Assembly (NCBI GenBank): GCA_963697915.1
Contig: OY969103.1
Coordinates: forward strand, 1,612,001 to 1,676,000
Source of the DNA: VRUE01 sp963697915
GTDB taxonomy: Bacteria > Actinomycetota > Thermoleophilia > Solirubrobacterales > 70-9
Reading direction: 5' to 3'
Length of the DNA: 64,000 nt
Both the position numbers and the translations under genes were made by a program. The notes under the pieces were generated by a model that did not search any database, had not been told where the DNA came from, and was given only the letters and a program-made list of their open reading frames with translations. This document shows positions 49,317-57,208 of this stretch, in pieces; positions within the stretch are counted from its first letter, which is position 1; every line of letters begins with the position of its first letter.

Positions 49317-50119
49317 TGTCCCCTCCAGTTGGGCTTGCGCTTCTCGCCGAAGGCGCGGATCCCCTCGCGCAGGTCCTCGGAGCCGAAGCAGGAGTCGCGC
49401 AGCGCGATCAGCCCGGCCTCCTGCTGCTCGCTCAGCACCGGGCTCGAGTTGAGCACCTCGATCGCCTGTTTGTTGCCGCGCATCGAGAGCGGCGCGTTGC
49501 CGGCCACCCCGGCGGCCAGCTCGATCGTCGCCGCCTCGAAGCCCTCGGCGGCGACCGTTTCGTGGACGAGCCCGATCCGCTCGGCGCGCTCGGCGTCGAA
49601 GTTGCGGCCGGTGAGGAAGAGCTCCTTGGTGCGGGCCAGGCCGACCGTGTCGAGGAACTTGCGCAGGCCGGTGTGGCCGTAGACGAGGCCGAGCTTGGCC
49701 GGCGGCATGCCGAGCTTGGCGCCGGCGGCGCAGATCCGCAGGTCGCAGGTGATCGCCAGCTCGAGGCCGCCGCCGAGGCAGTGGCCGTTGATCGCCGCGA
49801 CGGTCGGCCAGGGAAAGCCGGCCAGTGCCTCCATCGCGGCGTGGAAGGGATGGGCGACGAGCGCCTCGGCGTCGCGCTCGAAGGTCGCCTCCGGGATGCC
49901 GGCGATGTCATAGCCGGCGGAGAAGACCGGCGGCGCGCCGATGATCAGCAGGCAGCGGGTCTCGATGCCGTGGCTGAGCCGGGGCAGGGTCTCGGCGAAG
50001 GCGTCGAGGATCTCGTGGTCGAGCGCGTTGCGGCGCTCGGGGTTGGAGATGCGGATGCGGACAACGGCCTCGGCGGGGGAGTCGAGGATGAGCTTGCCGC
50101 TGGCGAGCTTCTCGCTCAC
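49313..50119 (-). CDS. Enoyl-CoA hydratase/isomerase family protein
   Basis: The 268-residue protein has the crotonase fold. The oxyanion-hole motifs are APPVFSAGYDIAGIPEATFE and WPTVAAINGHCLGGGLELAI; in classical enoyl-CoA hydratase Glu residues follow at two sites, and here ELAITCDLRICAAGAKLGMP has a partly similar line. RIGLVHETVAAEG is the usual later motif. The exact reaction (hydration, isomerisation, decarboxylation) cannot be set. Start is GTG at 50119. It is 13 bases downstream of a biotinyl carrier gene, which may hint at acyl-CoA carboxyl chemistry. Confidence 0.88.
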   Translation of the reverse strand: MSEKLASGKLILDSPAEAVVRIRISNPERRNALDHEILDAFAETLPRLSHGIETRCLLIIGAPPVFSAGYDIAGIPEATFERDAEALVAHPFHAAMEALAGFPWPTVAAINGHCLGGGLELAITCDLRICAAGAKLGMPPAKLGLVYGHTGLRKFLDTVGLARTKELFLTGRNFDAERAERIGLVHETVAAEGFEAATIELAAGVAGNAPLSMRGNKQAIEVLNSSPVLSEQQEAGLIALRDSCFGSEDLREGIRAFGEKRKPNWRGQ

Positions 50120-50132
50120 CTCACACGCTCAC

Positions 50133-50345
50133 TTACTCCAGGACGACGAGGACGTCGCCTTCGCTGACCGCCTGGCCCTCCTCGCAACGGATCTCCTTCA
50201 CGGTTCCGTCGTCCTCGGACTCGACCGGGATCTCCATCTTCATCGACTCGAGGATGACGACGGTGTCGCCGTCCTCGATCGAGTCCCCGACCGCGACCTC
50301 GATTTTCCAAACATTGCCAGTGATGTGAGCCTCGATGTCCGCCAT
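50133..50345 (-). CDS. Single-domain biotinyl/lipoyl carrier protein (BCCP-like)
   Basis: The 70-residue protein is only a biotinyl domain. The biotin-accepting Lys is in LESMKMEIPVESEDDGTVKE, the MKM motif of biotin carriers. The rest (VGDSIEDGDTVVILESMK, VSEGDVLVVLE) is the flattened barrel. Full BCCP proteins are ~150 residues with a linker; this short form occurs in actinobacteria and may serve an acyl-CoA carboxylase encoded elsewhere. ATG at 50345 follows TATTCT by eight bases on this strand. It diverges from the glycosyltransferase gene across a shared -10 box. Confidence 0.92.
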   Translation of the reverse strand: MADIEAHITGNVWKIEVAVGDSIEDGDTVVILESMKMEIPVESEDDGTVKEIRCEEGQAVSEGDVLVVLE

Positions 50346-50352
50346 GGGCGGG

Positions 50353-50360
50353 GAGAATAT
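50353..50360. promoter_or_regulatory. Overlapping divergent -10 boxes (BCCP / glycosyltransferase)
   Basis: GAGAATAT reads forward as GAGAAT (50353-50358), seven bases before the GTG at 50366. It reads backward as TATTCT (50359-50354), eight bases before the ATG at 50345. The two hexamers share five bases; only 20 bases separate the start codons. Confidence 0.55.
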
Positions 50361-50365
50361 CCGCC

Positions 50366-51055
50366 GTGTCCGACCCCGAACCTGTCATCGCTGTCATCGT
50401 CGCCGCGCGCGACGAGGCGGACCGGATCGGGGCGACGCTGGCGGCCCTGCGCGGGGCGCTGCCCGAGGCAGCCCTCTGGGTCGCCGACGACGCCTCCACC
50501 GACGGCACCGCGGAGGCGGCGATGATCGCCGGCGCCCAGGTCGTCAGCCGCGGCCGCCCGCACGGCAAGGGGGCCAACGTCACCGCCGCCGTCGAGGCGG
50601 CGCTCAGCGCCGAGCCGGTGCCGCGCCTCGTCCTCCTCTGCGACGGCGACCTCGGCGACTCGGCGGCGCGGCTTGTGGCGCTGGTCGAGGCGGTCGAGCG
50701 CGACGAGTGCGACCTCGCCGTCGCCGCCTTCAGCCGTCGGGTCGGCGGCGGCTTCGGCTTTGCCCTCGGCTTCGCCCGCTGGGCGATCCGGCGCCGCTGT
50801 GGGCTGGAGACGAGTGCGCCGATCTCCGGCCAGCGGGCGATGCGGGTCGAGGTGCTGTGCGCCGCTCTGCCCTTCGCCGACGGCTTCGGCATGGAGATCG
50901 GGATGACCGTCGACGCGGTGCGCGCCGGCTATCGCCTGCGCGAGTACGAGCTCGACCTCGCCCACCGCGCCACCGGCCGCTCGCTCGGCGGCTTCGCCCA
51001 CCGTGGCCGCCAGCTGGCCGATTTCGCCCGCGCCTACGCGGCGCGGGCGACCTGA
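50366..51055 (+). CDS. Glycosyltransferase family 2
   Basis: The 229-residue protein is a compact GT-A fold enzyme. VIVAARDEADRIGATLAALR is the N-terminal strand and WVADDASTDGTAEAAMIAGA the nucleotide-sugar motif. VLLCDGDLGDSAARLVALVE carries the DxD-like acidic site. There are no membrane helices, unlike dolichol-phosphate transferases. The product is unknown. It starts with GTG at 50366 and lies alone between divergent and convergent genes. Confidence 0.85.
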   Translation: MSDPEPVIAVIVAARDEADRIGATLAALRGALPEAALWVADDASTDGTAEAAMIAGAQVVSRGRPHGKGANVTAAVEAALSAEPVPRLVLLCDGDLGDSAARLVALVEAVERDECDLAVAAFSRRVGGGFGFALGFARWAIRRRCGLETSAPISGQRAMRVEVLCAALPFADGFGMEIGMTVDAVRAGYRLREYELDLAHRATGRSLGGFAHRGRQLADFARAYAARAT

Positions 51056-51069
51056 GTCCCGCTAAGAGC

Positions 51070-52503
51070 CTAGGCGGGGTTGGGCCAGCCGCCCGCGGCG
51101 GTCTCCGCCTGGGCGGCGAGCGAGAGCAGCGTCACCTCGTCGTGTTCGCGGCCGAGCAGCTGGCCGCCGATCGGCAGCCCGCCGGCGGTGAGGCCGGCGG
51201 GGATGCTGACCCCGGGCCAGCCGAGCACGTTCCAGGCGAAGGCGAAGGGGCAGGTGGCGCTTGCCGTGCTGCTCGTCGCCCAGTAGCCGCGGCCCTCGAG
51301 GGCGCCGATCCGGGGCGGCGGTTTCGCCGTGGTCGGGGTGAGGACGACGTCGTAGCGCTCGAAGATGCGGCCGGTGCGGCGTCGCAGGGCCGGCTCGGCC
51401 GCCCGCGAGAGGCGCAGCGGGACGCCCCCGAGGGCGCGGCCGATGCGGCCGTGGACGCGGGTGCGGGGTTCGAGCACGGAGGGATCGGTGACGTTCTCCG
51501 TCAGCCACTCGCTGACGCCGGACATCCCGCGCGGGACGATGCCGGGGCCGACCAGGCCATAGTCGGGGTCCGCCTCGTGGACGTCGTGGCCGAGCTCGGC
51601 CAGCCGCTGGGCCAGCCCCTCGACCGCGGCGCGGTGCTCGGGGTCGACCTTGCCGGATACCCCGAACGGGGTGCGGAAGGAGAGGGCGATGCGCAGCGGG
51701 CCGGGCCGGCGCGCGGCGGCGACCGTGAACGGTTCGACCGGCGCGGGGACGTGGTGGGCGTCAGCGGGGATGTTGCCGCTCACCGCGTCGAGCATCAGCG
51801 CCACGTCGGCGGTGCTGCGGGCGAGCGGGCCGTAACAGCTGAGCCCGTTGAAGGCCTCGGCATCGGGCCAGGTCGAGACCCGGCCGCGCTGCGGCTTGAT
51901 CCCGACCAGGCCGGTCCAGGCGGCGGGGATGCGGATCGAGCCGGCGCCGTCGGAGCCGATCGCGCCACCGACCAGGCCGGCGGCGACGGCCGCCGCGGCG
52001 CCGCCGCTGGAGCCGCCCGGGGTGTGGTCGGTGTTCCACGGGTTGCGGCTGGCGCCGAAGTGTCCCTCGGTGAAGTGCCACTGGCCGACCTCGGGGGCGT
52101 GGGTCTTGCCGACGACGATCGCGCCGGCCGCGCGCAGGCGGCGGACGACCTCGGCGTCGCTGGCCGCCGTGCGGTGATCGCCGCCGCAGCCGAAGGGCGT
52201 CGACTCACCGGTGAGGTGGACGTCGTCCTTGATCGCCACCGGCACGCCGAGCAGCGGGGCGGCGGAGCCCTCGCCGCGGCTGTGGTCGGCCGCGTCGGCC
52301 TCCTCCAGGGCGGCCTCGGCGCGGACCAGGCGGAAGGCGTTCAGCCGCGGCTGGGCCTCGTCGATCCGCTGCAGCGAGGCTTCGACCAGCTCCCGTGAGG
52401 AGAGCTCGCCGGCGGCGACCAGCTTCGCCTGCGTCTCGAGGCTGAGGAAGGCAAGCTCCTCGCGGCCGGACTCCGGGTCGGTGGGCTTCGCGGTGGCTGA
52501 CAT
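51070..52503 (-). CDS. Amidase (amidase signature family)
   Basis: The 477-residue enzyme hydrolyses amides. The Ser-cisSer-Lys triad is visible: Lys in VPVAIKDDVHLTGESTPFGC, Ser in TPGGSSGGAAAAVAAGLVGG, and the nucleophile Ser in GSDGAGSIRIPAAWTGLVGI. The middle (~240-400) is variable. Start ATG at 52503 has a GAGGAAAGG ribosome-binding site, so this gene is not leaderless. Its promoter region includes the TetR palindrome at 52533, suggesting control by the divergent TetR. Confidence 0.93.
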   Translation of the reverse strand: MSATAKPTDPESGREELAFLSLETQAKLVAAGELSSRELVEASLQRIDEAQPRLNAFRLVRAEAALEEADAADHSRGEGSAAPLLGVPVAIKDDVHLTGESTPFGCGGDHRTAASDAEVVRRLRAAGAIVVGKTHAPEVGQWHFTEGHFGASRNPWNTDHTPGGSSGGAAAAVAAGLVGGAIGSDGAGSIRIPAAWTGLVGIKPQRGRVSTWPDAEAFNGLSCYGPLARSTADVALMLDAVSGNIPADAHHVPAPVEPFTVAAARRPGPLRIALSFRTPFGVSGKVDPEHRAAVEGLAQRLAELGHDVHEADPDYGLVGPGIVPRGMSGVSEWLTENVTDPSVLEPRTRVHGRIGRALGGVPLRLSRAAEPALRRRTGRIFERYDVVLTPTTAKPPPRIGALEGRGYWATSSTASATCPFAFAWNVLGWPGVSIPAGLTAGGLPIGGQLLGREHDEVTLLSLAAQAETAAGGWPNPA

Positions 52504-52532
52504 CTGGTTCCCTTTCCTCAGTCAAAGGTGTA

Positions 52533-52548
52533 GTTCGTTCGAACGAAC
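52533..52548. promoter_or_regulatory. 16-bp perfect palindrome, probable TetR operator
   Basis: GTTCGTTCGAACGAAC is a perfect 16-bp palindrome between the divergent amidase and TetR genes. It is 29 bases upstream of the TetR TTG start and 16 bases before the TetR -10 candidate TAGTCT (52564-52569). TetR-family dimers often bind 14-20 bp palindromes here. Confidence 0.65.
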
Positions 52549-52577
52549 GAGAGGCGAAGCGGGTAGTCTGCCACAAC

Positions 52578-53156
52578 TTGGCGACCGTCGCTCCCCCAGA
52601 CACTCGCGAGCGCATCCTGCGCATCACCCTCGAGCTGATTGGGCGCGAGGGCATCGGCGCGGTCACCAACCGCCGCGTGGCCGACGCCGCCGGCGTCTCG
52701 CTCGGCTCGCTCACCTACCACTTCTCCAGCCAGGCCGAGCTGCTGCGCGACAGCCTGCTGCTCTTCGTCGGCGAGGAAGTCGCGCGGCTGGAAGCGATCG
52801 CCACCGAGCTGCGCCAGCGGCACCCGCGTCCCTCGCTCGAGGAGGTCGGCGCCGAAGTCGAGCGGATCGTCGGCGAGTCGGCCGACCGGATGAAGCAGCT
52901 GGCCGAGACCGAGTTGCACCTGCGCGCCGCCCGCGACCCGGTCCTGCAGGAGGCTTCGCGGCGCTGCTTCGAGGCCTACGAAGGGGTCGCCGAGGCGGCC
53001 CTGCTGACCCTGGAGGTTCCCGAGGCGGGCCGCCATGCGCGTTCGATCGTGGCGCTGATGTACGGGCTGGCCCTGCGCCGGCTGGGCACTGGCGACGAGG
53101 ACACGACCGGGATCGGCGAGGCGCTGCTGACGATCGTCCGCGGCGCCACGCGGTGA
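52578..53156 (+). CDS. TetR family transcriptional regulator
   Basis: The 192-residue protein has the TetR helix-turn-helix at about 10-55: RERILRITLELIGREGIGAV and TNRRVADAAGVSLGSLTYHF. The C-terminal ligand domain is helical and variable. TTG at 52578 starts eight bases after TAGTCT. Its stop overlaps the glpK start (GTGA), so TetR and glpK are co-transcribed. The palindrome at 52533 probably controls both its own operon and the amidase. Confidence 0.92.
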   Translation: MATVAPPDTRERILRITLELIGREGIGAVTNRRVADAAGVSLGSLTYHFSSQAELLRDSLLLFVGEEVARLEAIATELRQRHPRPSLEEVGAEVERIVGESADRMKQLAETELHLRAARDPVLQEASRRCFEAYEGVAEAALLTLEVPEAGRHARSIVALMYGLALRRLGTGDEDTTGIGEALLTIVRGATR

Positions 53157-54619
53157 TCCTCGCCATCGACCAGGGCACCACGGGTACGACCTGCCTCGTC
53201 TTCGACCTCGAGGGCCGGGTCGCCGGGCGCGCCTACTCCGAGTTCGAGCAGCACTTCCCGCGGCCGGGCTGGGTCGAGCACGACGCGGGGGAAATCTGGG
53301 ACGTGACCCGGCGCGTCGCCGTCCAGGCGATCGTCGACGCCGGCATCCAGGGGGCCGAGCTCGACGCGATCGGGATCACCAACCAGCGCGAGACCGTCGT
53401 CGCCTGGGACCCGGTGAGTGGTGAGCCCCTTCACCGGGCGCTGGTCTGGCAGGACCGCCGCACCGCCGAGCGCTGCGCGGCGCTGCGCGAGGCCGGTCAC
53501 GAAGAGCTGGTTCGCGAGCGGACCGGGCTCGTCATCGACCCCTACTTCTCCGGCACCAAGATCGAGTGGCTGCTGGGCAACGCCGAGGGAGTGGGGGAGC
53601 GGGCGGTCTTCGGCACGATCGACTCCTGGCTCCTCTTCAAGCTGACCGGCCGCCACGCGACCGACTACACGAACGCCTCGCGGACGATGCTCTTCGACAT
53701 CCACGAGCTGGCCTGGGACGGCGAGCTCTGCGCGCTGCTCGGCGTCGACCCGGCGTCCCTGCCCGAGCCCCTGCCCTCCGCCCACGTCTACGGGACGACG
53801 AGCGAGTTCGGCGGCGAGGTGCCGGTGGCGGGGATCGCCGGCGACCAGCAGGCCGCCCTCTTCGGCCAGGGCTGCCACGCGGCTGGCAGCGCCAAGAACA
53901 CCTACGGGACCGGCAGCTTCGTCCTGCTCAACACCGGGGCGGAGGCGCCGCGGCCCGGGGAGGGCCTGCTGGCGACGGTCGCCTGCGCCAGCGACGAGAG
54001 CGTCGCCTACGCGCTCGAGGCCTCGATCTTCGTCACCGGTGCCGCCGTGCAGTGGTTGCGCGACGGCCTCGGCCTGATCGGCGAGGCGGCGGAGAGCGAG
54101 GCGCTCGCCGCTTCGCTCGACGGCAACGACGGCGTCTACTTCGTGCCGGCGCTGACCGGGCTCGGCTCGCCGCACTGGGACCCCTACGCGCGCGGCACGA
54201 TCGTCGGCCTCACCCGCGGCAGCGGCCGCGCCCACCTGGCCCGGGCGGCGCTCGAGGCGATCGCCTTCCAGACCGCCGACGCGGTCGAGGCGGCGGAGGC
54301 GGCTTCGGGTCAGCGGCTCGAGGCGCTCAAGGCCGACGGCGGCGCGGTCGTCAACCGCTGGCTGATGCAGTTCCAGGCCGACGTCCTCGGGGCGCCCGTG
54401 GTGGTGCCGGAGATCGCCGAGACGACCGCGCTCGGCGCCGCCTACCTGGCTGGGATCGCGGCCGGCCAGTGGAGTGCCGACGGGGTCGCCGCGATGTGGC
54501 GCGAGGCGGCCCGCTACGAGCCGCGGATGGAGGATGGCGAGCGCCGCCGGCTGCTCGCCGAGTGGCATCGGGCGCTGGCGAGATCACGCGACTGGGCGAC
54601 CCCCGAAGGAGGGGCGTAA
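53153..54619 (+). CDS. glpK: Glycerol kinase
   Basis: The 488-residue FGGY-family enzyme phosphorylates glycerol with ATP. It starts VILAIDQGTTGTTCLVFDLE with the phosphate-binding loop, then GITNQRETVVAWDPVSGEPL, GSAKNTYGTGSFVLLNTGAE, and the C-terminal signature GLGSPHWDPYARGTIVGLTR. GTG at 53153 overlaps the TetR stop; the frame is open far upstream but is TetR territory. glpK followed by plsC would feed sn-glycerol-3-phosphate into phospholipid synthesis. Confidence 0.96.
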   Translation: MILAIDQGTTGTTCLVFDLEGRVAGRAYSEFEQHFPRPGWVEHDAGEIWDVTRRVAVQAIVDAGIQGAELDAIGITNQRETVVAWDPVSGEPLHRALVWQDRRTAERCAALREAGHEELVRERTGLVIDPYFSGTKIEWLLGNAEGVGERAVFGTIDSWLLFKLTGRHATDYTNASRTMLFDIHELAWDGELCALLGVDPASLPEPLPSAHVYGTTSEFGGEVPVAGIAGDQQAALFGQGCHAAGSAKNTYGTGSFVLLNTGAEAPRPGEGLLATVACASDESVAYALEASIFVTGAAVQWLRDGLGLIGEAAESEALAASLDGNDGVYFVPALTGLGSPHWDPYARGTIVGLTRGSGRAHLARAALEAIAFQTADAVEAAEAASGQRLEALKADGGAVVNRWLMQFQADVLGAPVVVPEIAETTALGAAYLAGIAAGQWSADGVAAMWREAARYEPRMEDGERRRLLAEWHRALARSRDWATPEGGA

Positions 54620-54651
54620 CCGCCGCCGCAGGCGGGGGTACGCAGAGCGCA

Positions 54652-55395
54652 GTGTCGGAGATGAAGCCACAGGTCTACAAGGATGAACGTCCTGCCGAGT
54701 ACTTCGACCAGTTCCACGCCCAGGCCCGCAAGGGGGTCGGCTGGACCTACACGTTCGTCCGCATCCTCATCTCCCTGCCGACGCTGCTGATCTACCGGAC
54801 CCGCGCGATCGGGGTAAAGAACGTGCCCAAGTCTGGGCCGCTGATCCTCGCCCCCAACCACTTCAGCCAGATGGATCACTTCTTCACCGGCCTCTACCTG
54901 CGCCGCCAGGTCCGCTTCATGGCCAAATCGCAGCTCTTCGGCCCGCCCGTGCTCACCTACATCTACAAGCACGGCGGCGTCTTCCCGATCCGCCGCGGCC
55001 ACCGCGACGAGGAGGCCTTCGTCACCGCCCGGACGATCCTCGACCAGGGCGGGATGCTGTTGATCTACGCCGAGGGGGGGCGTTCGCGCAGCGGCGAGCT
55101 GGGTGAGCCGAAACGGGGCATCGGGCGGATCGCGCTCGAATCGGGTGCGCCGGTCGTCCCGGTCGCGATCTCCGGCTCGGCCAACGTGCGCGGCTGGAAG
55201 CGGCTGCGCTTCCCCAAGGTCACTGTCCAGTTCGGCGAGCCGGTCAGCTTTCCCGCCGAGGAGTCGCCGAGCCGTGAGCGCCAGCTCGAGGTCGCCGGCC
55301 AGGTCTTCGACCGGGTGCGCGAGATGTACGCCGGGCTGGCTACTCGTAACGGTCGCCGAGCTGCTCGTAGAAGCTCGGGTCGTGGCCAGGCGTGA
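54652..55395 (+). CDS. plsC: 1-acyl-glycerol-3-phosphate acyltransferase (PlsC family)
   Basis: The 247-residue membrane-associated enzyme has acyltransferase blocks I-IV: LILAPNHFSQMDHFFTGLYL (NHxxxxD), the VFPIRRGHRDEEAF region, IYAEGGRSRSGELGEPKRGI (EGxRS) and VVPVAISGSANV. An N-terminal helix (RILISLPTLLIYRTRAIGV) anchors it. It acylates lysophosphatidate to phosphatidate. GTG at 54652 or ATG at 54661 could start it. The last ~18 residues (RNGRRAARRSSGRGQA) lie opposite the MBL gene (56-base overlap) and look non-conserved. Confidence 0.9.
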   Translation: MSEMKPQVYKDERPAEYFDQFHAQARKGVGWTYTFVRILISLPTLLIYRTRAIGVKNVPKSGPLILAPNHFSQMDHFFTGLYLRRQVRFMAKSQLFGPPVLTYIYKHGGVFPIRRGHRDEEAFVTARTILDQGGMLLIYAEGGRSRSGELGEPKRGIGRIALESGAPVVPVAISGSANVRGWKRLRFPKVTVQFGEPVSFPAEESPSRERQLEVAGQVFDRVREMYAGLATRNGRRAARRSSGRGQA

Positions 55396-56251
55396 CGATC
55401 GCCTTCGGGTACTCGCGCCGGAACAGCTTCAGCTCCTGCAGCGAGCGCCGGTAGTTGTGGGCGTCGAAGGGGCGCGGCGCGGGCGGCGCGTCGCCCTCCA
55501 GCTGGCCGACCGTGTAGGTCGCGTCGCCGCCGATCACGAAGTCGCGCTCCTTCAGCCGCGCGATCACCGAGCAGTGCCCGGCGCTGTGGCCCGGGGTGTA
55601 GGCGAGGCGCAGTGAGCCGTCGCCGAAGATGTCGAAGCAGCGGGCGAAGCTCGAGTAGGAGTCGATCCCGCCGCGGTTGAAGTCGACGGTGCGGTAGTCG
55701 AAGGCGTAGTCGAAGTGGTTGCGGCGGTAGCCGTTCAGCAGCGGGCTGGAGCCGCCGGTCGCCGCTTCCCACTCGACCTCGCTGACGACGAAGGTCGAGT
55801 TGGGGAACTCGGAGATCGCCGAGCTGTGGTCGAGGTGGAGGTGGGTCATCACGACGACCGGGATCTCGCTGGGCTCGAGGCCGCGGGCGCGCAGCTGGGC
55901 CGGCACGTCGGCCCCGGGCGCCAGCGCCGGCTTGCCGAAGCGGGCGCCGGAGCGGCCGAAGTTCTCACGGGGGTCGCTGGCGATCGAGGGGTGCAGGCCG
56001 GTGTCGACGAGGATCGCCCCGGCGCTCGGGTGGCGGATCAGGAAGGCGGGGCAGGGGACGGTCATCGCCGGCTCGCCGCTGATCAGCGCGCGCAGCAGCT
56101 TCAGGGTGAGGAAGCGGCCCCCGGGGCTCTCCATCATCGAGCGCGACCAGGTCACCGTGCCGGCGAGCAGCGGCTCGACCGAGACGGTCGCGCCCGGCGT
56201 TCCCCCGGCGAGCGGCTCGTGCAGCGGCTTTGCCTCCACGTGAACCTTCAT
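55340..56251 (-). CDS. Metallo-beta-lactamase-fold hydrolase
   Basis: The 303-residue enzyme has the metal motif VVMTHLHLDHSSAISEFPNS (HxHxDH) and the later ligands His in YTPGHSAGHCSVIARLKERD, Asp in FVIGGDATYTVG and His in TPGHDPSFYEQLGD. This layout is shared by N-acyl-homoserine lactonases (AttM/AiiA), but also by many other hydrolases, so the substrate is left open. ATG at 56251 has AGCCGAGG just upstream and TAATGT nine bases before. It converges on plsC and diverges from an SDR gene. Confidence 0.87.
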   Translation of the reverse strand: MKVHVEAKPLHEPLAGGTPGATVSVEPLLAGTVTWSRSMMESPGGRFLTLKLLRALISGEPAMTVPCPAFLIRHPSAGAILVDTGLHPSIASDPRENFGRSGARFGKPALAPGADVPAQLRARGLEPSEIPVVVMTHLHLDHSSAISEFPNSTFVVSEVEWEAATGGSSPLLNGYRRNHFDYAFDYRTVDFNRGGIDSYSSFARCFDIFGDGSLRLAYTPGHSAGHCSVIARLKERDFVIGGDATYTVGQLEGDAPPAPRPFDAHNYRRSLQELKLFRREYPKAIVTPGHDPSFYEQLGDRYE

Positions 56252-56300
56252 CCTCGGCTCACATTACCTCGGATCGGGTCAGCAATAAGCTTGCGCGGCG

Positions 56301-57158
56301 ATGAGTGAGAGCGGCGCTTCGCGCATCTTCAAGGAGGGATTGCTCGAGGGACAGGTCTGCCTGGTCTCCGGCGCCGGCAGCGGCCTGGGCCGGGAGACGG
56401 CGCTCGAGCTTGCCCGGCTGGGGGCGACCGTGGTCGGCTGCGGCCGCCGCGAGGAGCCGTTGGTCGAGACCGCGGAGCTCGCCGCCGGGCTGGCCGGCAG
56501 CTTCGAGCACGAGGCGATGGACATCCGCGAGGAGGAGGCGGTCGGGGCGCTTGTCGACGGCCTGCTCGAGCGGCACGGGCGGCTCGACACGCTGGTCAAC
56601 AACGCCGGCGGCCAGTTCCTCGCCCCGGCCGAGTCGATCAGCCCGAAGGGGTTCTGCACCGTGATCGAGCTCAACGTGCAGGGGACCTGGCTGATGACCC
56701 ACGCGGCGGCGACCAAGGCCTTCATCCCCCAGGGCGGCGGCAAGGTGCTGAGCGTCACCCTCTCGCCCCACCACGGCATGCCCGGCATGGTCCACTCGGG
56801 TGCTGCGCGGGCCGCGGTCGAGAACATGATGCGGACCCTGGCGGTGGAGTGGGCGCGCTTCGGGATCAAGCTCTGCGCGCTGGCCGCCGGTCAGTTCGCC
56901 ACCGAGACCTTGCTGACCAAGTATCCGCAGGTCGTCGTCGACAACCTCGAGCGCTCGATCCCGATCGGGCGGGCGGGGAAAGCCGAGGAGATGGCCTGGC
57001 TGGTCGCCTACCTGGCCTCGCCGGCCGGCGACTTCTTCTCCGGTACGACGATCACGATCGACGGCGCCCGTGACAACTGGGCCGGCCCGTGGCCGCCCGA
57101 AGCGATCGCCGACGAAGCCGGCACGCCGGTCGCCGAGGAGCGGCGGCCGAAGAGTTGA
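56301..57158 (+). CDS. Short-chain dehydrogenase/reductase
   Basis: The 285-residue protein has the SDR glycine motif VCLVSGAGSGLGRETALELA and NNAGGQFL. The classical catalytic YxxxK is absent: the matching line reads TLSPHHGMPGMVHSGAARAA, with His/Gly in place of Tyr and Ala in place of Lys, as in enoyl-CoA reductase-like (peroxisomal trans-2-enoyl-CoA) SDRs. FSGTTITIDGARDNWAG is the C-terminal motif. TAAGCT lies nine bases before the ATG. A convergent terminator follows. Confidence 0.85.
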   Translation: MSESGASRIFKEGLLEGQVCLVSGAGSGLGRETALELARLGATVVGCGRREEPLVETAELAAGLAGSFEHEAMDIREEEAVGALVDGLLERHGRLDTLVNNAGGQFLAPAESISPKGFCTVIELNVQGTWLMTHAAATKAFIPQGGGKVLSVTLSPHHGMPGMVHSGAARAAVENMMRTLAVEWARFGIKLCALAAGQFATETLLTKYPQVVVDNLERSIPIGRAGKAEEMAWLVAYLASPAGDFFSGTTITIDGARDNWAGPWPPEAIADEAGTPVAEERRPKS

Positions 57159-57165
57159 CCACGGT

Positions 57166-57204
57166 TTGGCGACTTATGCACCGATACGGTGCATAAGTCG
57201 CCAA
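57166..57204. terminator. Perfect bidirectional terminator-like hairpin
   Basis: An 18-bp perfect stem (left arm TTGGCGACTTATGCACCG, 57166-57183) with a 3-nt loop (ATA) ends at 57204. It lies between the stops of the convergent SDR (57158) and nitroreductase-like (57209) genes. There is no T tract on either side. Its sequence differs from the repeats at 21197 and 42869. Confidence 0.7.
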
Positions 57205-57208
57205 TGCC

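Noticed and set aside
55340..56251. Calling the MBL hydrolase an N-acyl-homoserine lactonase (quorum quenching)
   Set aside because: HxHxDH and the other ligands fit, but the same pattern is shared by many MBL hydrolases, and no quorum-sensing genes are nearby.
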